Part shown: positions 58,698 to 64,000 of the stretch, piece after piece | Layout: each line of letters starts with the position of its first letter | Numbering within the stretch: position 1 is the stretch's first letter | From: Yoonia sp. | GTDB taxonomy: Bacteria > Pseudomonadota > Alphaproteobacteria > Rhodobacterales > Rhodobacteraceae | NCBI GenBank assembly: GCA_023955335.1 | Contig: JAGSGF010000013.1 | Coordinates: 1-64,000, forward strand | Direction of reading: 5' to 3' | Length of the DNA: 64,000 nt | Program-made: the position numbers and the translations under genes | Notes under the pieces: model-generated | Databases searched by the model: none | The model's input: only the letters and a program-made list of their open reading frames with translations | Told to the model about the DNA's origin: nothing

Positions 58698-60037
58698 GCC
58701 TGTGGGGCGAGCCAATCTTGCCAATCGATCTTGGCGCGGTCCGTATAGCCTTTGTAGCGATCCTTGCGGCCCCGACGACCAGATTTCATACCGTCAAGCG
58801 GGGGGAACAGCCCGAAGTTTACGTTCATCGGTTGGAATGTCTTTGCAGCAGCGCCACCGGTGATGTGCGATACCAGCGCACCCATCGCCGTGGTTTCGGG
58901 GACCGCAGCAACAGTTTCACCGCGCATTTCCGCAACTGCTAGTTTTCCGGCAAGCAAGCCCATAGCGGCACTTTCAACGTAACCTTCAACGCCAGTGATC
59001 TGGCCTGCAAACCGGATATTCGGTTTTGTTTTCAAACGCATTTCATGATCAAGTAACGTCGGCGAGTTGATAAAGCTATTGCGGTGAATTCCACCAAGCC
59101 GCGCAAATTCAGCATCTTCGAGCGCAGGAATAGTTTTGAAAACAGCCTTTTGCGCGCCGTACTTCATCTTAGTTTGGAACCCGACGATATTATAAAGCGT
59201 CCCCAAAGCATTGTCGCGGCGAAGTTGTACCACGGCGTAGGCTTTGTTTTGGGGATCGTGCTGGTTGGTCAAACCCACTGGCTTCATCGGTCCAAAGCGC
59301 AGGGTTTCACGGCCGCGTTCTGCCATGACTTCGATCGGGAGGCAGCCGTCAAAATAGCCTGCTGTCTCGCCATCTTTGAAGTCAGCCTTTTCGGCGTCCA
59401 GCAAGGCGTCGATAAAGGCCTCGTATTGGTCTTTGTTCATTGGGCAGTTGAGGTATGCGGTTTGCTCTTCTTCTGTCTCGCCTTTGTCATAGCGTGACTG
59501 CATCCATGCGATATCCATATTGATGCTATCATGATAAACAATGGGCGCAATTGCGTCAAAAAATGCGAGTGCCTCGACCCCAGTTTCTGCAGCGATTGCT
59601 TCAGCTAGCCCACCAGATGTCAGTGGGCCTGTGGCGATAATCCACTGACCCGTCTCAGGCAGAGATGTGATTTCTTCGTATGAAATCGATATGTTAGGGT
59701 GCGCAGTTAATGCAGCTGTGACGCTTTGCGCAAACGGGTCACGGTCGACAGCCAATGCACCTCCTGCTGGAATGCGGTGCTTTTCGGCTGTGGCCATAAT
59801 CAGGCCGTTAGCCGCCCGCATTTCCCAGTGCAAAAGCCCTACGGCATTTTGTTCGTCATCGTCCGATCTAAACGAATTGGAACATACCATTTCCCCAAGA
59901 AATTCAGTACGATGCGCGAAGGTCTTTACCTTAGGCCGCATCTCGTGAATGACGACTTTGACGCCTGCGTTGGCGGCTTGCCAAGCGGCTTCTGAACCGG
60001 CCATACCGCCGCCGATGATGTTAAGAATATCTGTCAT
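58694..60037 (-). CDS. trmFO: Methylenetetrahydrofolate-tRNA (uracil-54) methyltransferase TrmFO
   Basis: The 447-residue flavoprotein opens [18 protein letters not shown] (FAD site), followed by VIHEMRPK and [21 protein letters not shown]. The folate- and tRNA-binding part has FGPMKPVGL and the C-terminal [18 protein letters not shown]-like segment. It makes m5U54 in the T-loop of tRNAs. ATG 60037 gives the family start. Confidence 0.96.
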   Translation of the reverse strand: MTDILNIIGGGMAGSEAAWQAANAGVKVVIHEMRPKVKTFAHRTEFLGEMVCSNSFRSDDDEQNAVGLLHWEMRAANGLIMATAEKHRIPAGGALAVDRDPFAQSVTAALTAHPNISISYEEITSLPETGQWIIATGPLTSGGLAEAIAAETGVEALAFFDAIAPIVYHDSINMDIAWMQSRYDKGETEEEQTAYLNCPMNKDQYEAFIDALLDAEKADFKDGETAGYFDGCLPIEVMAERGRETLRFGPMKPVGLTNQHDPQNKAYAVVQLRRDNALGTLYNIVGFQTKMKYGAQKAVFKTIPALEDAEFARLGGIHRNSFINSPTLLDHEMRLKTKPNIRFAGQITGVEGYVESAAMGLLAGKLAVAEMRGETVAAVPETTAMGALVSHITGGAAAKTFQPMNVNFGLFPPLDGMKSGRRGRKDRYKGYTDRAKIDWQDWLAPQA

Positions 60038-60052
60038 GTGACCCGTTTTATG

Positions 60053-60080
60053 TAAAATGGCGGGGCCTGAAAACCCCGCC
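60053..60080 (-). terminator. Hairpin terminator after gyrA
   Basis: On the minus strand GGCGGGG, an 8-base loop and CCCCGCC form a perfect 7-bp GC stem, followed by ATTTTAC. It lies 30 bp after the gyrA stop. Confidence 0.75.
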
Positions 60081-60109
60081 AATTGTCGCGTATAAATGCT
60101 GAAAGCCGA

Positions 60110-62866
60110 TTATTCGACGATTTCGGCATCCTCAATATCGTCGCCTTCGCCTTCGCCTTGATCTGCGATCCAAGCAACCGACACGACGACTTCTTTTTTG
60201 GCTGTGTCAAATACCTTCACACCACCAGCGCCACGAGACCGGAAACTGATCCCCTCAATGGGGACGCGGATGGATTGACCAGTGGACGTCACAAGCATGA
60301 TCTGATCCGACAGCTCCACAGGGAACGAAGTAACAAGCGCGCCACCGCGCATCGCCTTGTCCATTGCCGCCACACCCATGCCGCCGCGACCGCGCACAGG
60401 ATAGTCGTGAGACGACGACAGCTTACCAGACCCTTGTTCCGTGATCGTAAGGATCAAGTTTTCTGTGGCTGACATTTCCGCGTAACGTTCCGGGCTGATC
60501 TTACCTGGCGCGACGTCTTCATCGTCATTTTCCGCCTCATCTGTCAGACCTGCCATCGCGCGGCGCATCTTAAGGTACGCGGCGCGTTCTTCGGCCTCTG
60601 CCTTAAAGTGGCGGATGATCGACATGGAGACAACTTTGTCGTCGCCTTGCAGTCTGATCCCGCGCACACCAACCGAGTTACGGCTATTAAACACGCGTAC
60701 GTCAGTCGCAGGGAAGCGGATGGCACGACCAGAGTTGGTCACCAGCATCACATCGTCATCGTTCGACGCGATACGTGCGTTGATCAGTGTATAATCGGCA
60801 GTATCGCCTTCAAACTTCATCGCAATTTTACCATTGCGCATCACATTTGTGAAATCAGACAGTTTGTTCCGGCGGACCGTACCAGCAGAGGTGGCAAAGA
60901 CGACTTGCAGATCGTCCCATTCGGCCTCGTCGCGGTCCACAGGCATGATCGCTGCAATTGACACACCGGGCGGGATTGGCAGAATGTTGACGATTGCCTT
61001 ACCCTTGGCCGTCCGAGACCCAAGCGGCAGGCGCCATGTCTTAAGCTTGTAAACCATCCCATCTGTTGTGAAAAACAGCAACTGGGTATGTGTGTTGGCG
61101 ACAAAAAGGGTGGTGACCACGTCCTCTTCTTTGGTTGCCATTGATGACAAGCCTTTGCCACCGCGCCGCTGTGCGCGGAAGTCAGCAAGCGCTGTGCGTT
61201 TGATGTAGCCGCCGGATGTGACAGTGACGACCATGTCTTCTTTTTCGATCAGGTCTTCGTCTTCCATGTCGCCGGACCAATCAACGATCTCGGTGCGACG
61301 TGGCACCGCAAATTGATCACGGACTTCTTTCAACTCATCACGGATGATTTGCATGATCCGGTCACGCGACCCCAGAATTTCAAGGTATTCGCGGATTTTA
61401 CCCGCAAGGTCCCGAAGCTCGTCGGTGACATCTTTAACCCCGATCTGGGTCAGACGTTGCAAGCGCAATTCAAGGATCGCACGGGCCTGCGTTTCGGACA
61501 GGTTATAGGTCCCATCTTCGTTGGCCGTATGGGTCGGATCGTCGATCAACGCGATGTACTCAAGGATATCTTGCGCCGGCCAAGGCCGCGTCATCAGTTT
61601 TTCACGTGCCTCAGTCGCGTCAACGGACTGGCGGATCGTGGCCACGATTTCGTCGATGTTTGTAACCGCAACTGCAAGACCGCACAGAATATGCGAGCGT
61701 TCGCGCGCCTTGCGCAGCTCAAACGCGGTGCGCCGCGCAACCACATCTTCGCGGAAATCCACGAAGTTGGTCAGGAACGCGCGCAGCGTTAGCTGTTCGG
61801 GGCGGCCACCGTTGAGCGCCAGCATGTTACAGCCGAAATAGGTCTGCATTGGCGTGAAACGGAACAGCTGGTTGAGCACAACCTCTGCTGTTGCGTCTCG
61901 CTTAAGCTCAATAACCACCCGCACGCCGTTGCGGTCGGATTCGTCTTGTACGTGGCTGATGCCTTCGATCTTTTTGTCGCGGGCGGCTTCTGCAATCCGG
62001 TTGATCATTGACGATTTGTTCACCTGATACGGGATTTCATCGATGATGATGGCATAGCGGTCTTTGCGGATTTCTTCGATGCGGGTTTTACACCGCACAA
62101 TGACGGAACCGCGCCCTTCGATATAGGCTTTGCGTGCGCCAGCGCGGCCCAGAATAAGCCCGCCAGTCGGGAAATCGGGAGCCGGAATATATTCGATCAA
62201 ATCCTCGGACGACATGTCAGGGCTGTCAATGAGCGCAAGCGTCGCGTCGATGACTTCACCAAGGTTATGGGGCGGGATGTTCGTCGCCATGCCAACCGCA
62301 ATGCCGCCGGCACCATTGACCAGCATGTTGGGATAACGCGCAGGCAGAACGGATGGTTCGCGTTCTTTGCCGTCATAGTTATCCATGAAATCGACGGTGT
62401 CTTTAAGCAGATCGTCGGTCAGGAATTTGGCGATCTTTTGCAGTCGCGATTCTGTGTAGCGCATTGCCGCCGCACCGTCGCCGTCCATCGAGCCAAAGTT
62501 ACCTTGACCGTCGATCAACGGCACTGACATTGAGAAGCCTTGCGCCATACGCACCAAGGCCTCGTAGATCGCGCTGTCGCCGTGCGGATGGTAGGAGCCC
62601 ATCACGTCACCGACGGATTTCGCCGACTTCCGGTAGGATTTATCGGCGGTGATACCCTTTTCGAACATCGAGTAAATGATGCGCCGATGAACAGGTTTTA
62701 GACCGTCGCGCAGGTCGGGAATTGCGCGTGAAACGATGACGGACATCGCGTAATCGAGGTAGCTGGTTTTCAGCTCGTGTTCGATTGTGACAGACGGGCC
62801 GTCATAAACGTACTTCCCATCTGGTATTTCGTCATTGTTTTCAGGTGTTTCCGGCGTATCGTTCAC
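60110..62866 (-). CDS. gyrA: DNA gyrase subunit A
   Basis: The 918-residue protein has the breakage-reunion domain with the active tyrosine in [10 protein letters not shown], the quinolone region [19 protein letters not shown], and C-terminal beta-pinwheel repeats including the GyrA box QRRGGKG. The Ser83-equivalent is present and the Asp87-equivalent is Glu, a natural variant. The acidic tail is normal. It lies alone on the minus strand. Confidence 0.98.
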   Translation of the reverse strand: MNDTPETPENNDEIPDGKYVYDGPSVTIEHELKTSYLDYAMSVIVSRAIPDLRDGLKPVHRRIIYSMFEKGITADKSYRKSAKSVGDVMGSYHPHGDSAIYEALVRMAQGFSMSVPLIDGQGNFGSMDGDGAAAMRYTESRLQKIAKFLTDDLLKDTVDFMDNYDGKEREPSVLPARYPNMLVNGAGGIAVGMATNIPPHNLGEVIDATLALIDSPDMSSEDLIEYIPAPDFPTGGLILGRAGARKAYIEGRGSVIVRCKTRIEEIRKDRYAIIIDEIPYQVNKSSMINRIAEAARDKKIEGISHVQDESDRNGVRVVIELKRDATAEVVLNQLFRFTPMQTYFGCNMLALNGGRPEQLTLRAFLTNFVDFREDVVARRTAFELRKARERSHILCGLAVAVTNIDEIVATIRQSVDATEAREKLMTRPWPAQDILEYIALIDDPTHTANEDGTYNLSETQARAILELRLQRLTQIGVKDVTDELRDLAGKIREYLEILGSRDRIMQIIRDELKEVRDQFAVPRRTEIVDWSGDMEDEDLIEKEDMVVTVTSGGYIKRTALADFRAQRRGGKGLSSMATKEEDVVTTLFVANTHTQLLFFTTDGMVYKLKTWRLPLGSRTAKGKAIVNILPIPPGVSIAAIMPVDRDEAEWDDLQVVFATSAGTVRRNKLSDFTNVMRNGKIAMKFEGDTADYTLINARIASNDDDVMLVTNSGRAIRFPATDVRVFNSRNSVGVRGIRLQGDDKVVSMSIIRHFKAEAEERAAYLKMRRAMAGLTDEAENDDEDVAPGKISPERYAEMSATENLILTITEQGSGKLSSSHDYPVRGRGGMGVAAMDKAMRGGALVTSFPVELSDQIMLVTSTGQSIRVPIEGISFRSRGAGGVKVFDTAKKEVVVSVAWIADQGEGEGDDIEDAEIVE

Positions 62867-62953
62867 GTTGTTGCCCTGCTTGGTCTATTGCCCACATTTC
62901 GTAGGAATAAACCTAGCAGACACAAGGGGTGGCATCAACGCAAAACGGTCATT

Positions 62954-63997
62954 TTAGCCCTTTGCCCGCTGCAACATGCCAAACAAATCGCGTGGATCAT
63001 CGGGGTCTGCGATCATGTCGAGGTCATCAAAGAACGGCGTGCCTTTGATTGCGTTATGAACATAGCGCAGCGCGCTGAAATCTTCGATCGCAAAACCGAC
63101 CCCGTCGAACAGCGTGACTTCGCCAGCTGATTGACGCCCTTTGGCTTTTCCTGTGATGACTTCCCACAGCTCGACAACCGGATGATCAGGGTCCATTTGC
63201 TGGATTTCGCCTTCAATGCGCGTTTGCGGCGGGTATTCCACAAAAACGGTAGACCGAGCGACGATATCGCGGTGCAATTCGGTTTTGCCAGGGCAGTCAC
63301 CGCCAATGGCGTTGATGTGCACCCCTGCGCCGACCATGTTGTCAGTCAGGATGGTTTGCATGTCCTTGTCGGCTGTTGCTGTGGTGATGATATCCGCGCC
63401 TTCAATGGCCTCTTGGGGTGACTTGCATGGCGTGACGTCAAGGCCGTGACCCGCCAGATTGGCCATGCATTTGGCCGTTGCCGCAGGGTCGGTGTCATAA
63501 AGCCGGATGTGCGTGATCCCGTTGACTGCCTTTTGCGCAAGGCATTGGAATTCGGACTGCGCGCCGTTCCCGATCATCGCCATTGTGGTGGCGTTTGGTG
63601 CAGCAAGGTGTTTTGTGGCGACAGCAGACATGGCAGCCGTCCGCAGGGCGGTCAGAACTGTCATTTCCGACAACATGACCGGATAGCCAGAGTAAACATC
63701 AGCCAGCAGACCAAAGGCAGTGACCGTTTGCAGGCCCTCGGCCATATTCTTTGGATGACCGTTCACATATTTGAAACCATAAAACTCTCCGTCAGACGTT
63801 GGCATCAGTTCGATCACGCCAACATCGGAATGCGACCCAAGGCGCGGGGTTTTGTCGAACATTTCCCAGCGGGCAAAGTCGGCTTCAATTTCAGTAGCGA
63901 CATCTTTGAGGAAGGTCTCAAGGCCGATGCTGTGCACAAGTTTCATCATGTTCGCAACGGATACAAACGGCACCATTGCAAGTTTTGAGGGGTTCAT
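62954..63997 (-). CDS. Ornithine cyclodeaminase
   Basis: The 347-residue protein matches ornithine cyclodeaminase/mu-crystallin: GVIELMPTSDGEFYGFKYVNGHP, VTALRTAAMSAVATKHLA, an NAD site AMIGNGAQSEFQ and GGDCPGKTEL. It converts ornithine to proline and ammonia. Together with proBA it gives a second route to proline. The start at 63997 is only three bases from the window edge, so a few upstream codons could be missing. Confidence 0.94.
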   Translation of the reverse strand: MNPSKLAMVPFVSVANMMKLVHSIGLETFLKDVATEIEADFARWEMFDKTPRLGSHSDVGVIELMPTSDGEFYGFKYVNGHPKNMAEGLQTVTAFGLLADVYSGYPVMLSEMTVLTALRTAAMSAVATKHLAAPNATTMAMIGNGAQSEFQCLAQKAVNGITHIRLYDTDPAATAKCMANLAGHGLDVTPCKSPQEAIEGADIITTATADKDMQTILTDNMVGAGVHINAIGGDCPGKTELHRDIVARSTVFVEYPPQTRIEGEIQQMDPDHPVVELWEVITGKAKGRQSAGEVTLFDGVGFAIEDFSALRYVHNAIKGTPFFDDLDMIADPDDPRDLFGMLQRAKG

Positions 63998-64000
63998 ATT

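Overview
The window looks like chromosome from a marine alphaproteobacterium of the Rhodobacterales (Roseobacter group). Evidence: a CtrA/SciP/ChpT cell-cycle set, ribosomal protein L21 with a long Ala/Lys-rich tail and helix-hairpin-helix end, a free-standing Hint-domain protein, olsB-olsA ornithine-lipid genes and heme A synthase. A GTTC-N7-GTTC LexA-type box is also typical of this lineage. Most of the window is ordinary core genome. The accessory parts are the left edge (an integrase beside tRNA-Asn), the 2.8-7.1 kb sensory block and the 7.4-23.3 kb catabolic locus.

Layout. 1-425: N-terminal part of an integrase next to tRNA-Asn(GTT). 490-2766: a metallo-beta-lactamase-fold hydrolase divergent from an EnvZ-like kinase. 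2767-7066: a decayed stretch, then a leftward operon of sensor kinase (frameshifted), FixJ/NarL-type regulator, secreted GlcG/HbpS-like protein, ankyrin protein and a possible small ORF. 7400-23255: two divergent operons around a 215-bp control region. The leftward one encodes an unusual regulator (winged helix plus cytosolic MalE-like domain), an SDR, a variant M24-fold enzyme, 2-oxoacid/acetoin dehydrogenase-type E1alpha, E1beta and E2, and an aldehyde dehydrogenase. The rightward one encodes a CUT2-type sugar/polyol ABC importer, a second SDR, a beta-hydroxyacid dehydrogenase, a ThuA-like protein and an ABM-domain protein. The genes suggest import, stepwise oxidation and thiolytic C-C cleavage of a polyol, ketose or diol; the substrate is unknown.

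23640-44291: tRNA-Ser(CGA), DUF2059 and Hint proteins, rplU-rpmA, GNAT, obgE-proB-proA, chpT, olsB-olsA, a TenI-like protein, a TrmJ-like methyltransferase, ctaA, an M32 carboxypeptidase, enoyl-CoA hydratase, thioesterase, rplM-rpsI, a PaiB-like protein and a polyamine-type ABC transporter with no binding protein beside it. 44313-64000: a PagL-like outer-membrane deacylase, TetR, ppk2, a lipoprotein hydrolase, metA (probably acetyl type), a P-loop protein, cytochrome c, mnmA, sciP-ctrA, ligA-recG, a 40-residue membrane protein behind a LexA-type box, an IscU-like scaffold, hisI, gluQ-trmFO, gyrA and ornithine cyclodeaminase.

The most promising new leads are the divergent catabolic locus with its hybrid regulator and variant M24 enzyme, and the LexA-box small membrane protein after recG.
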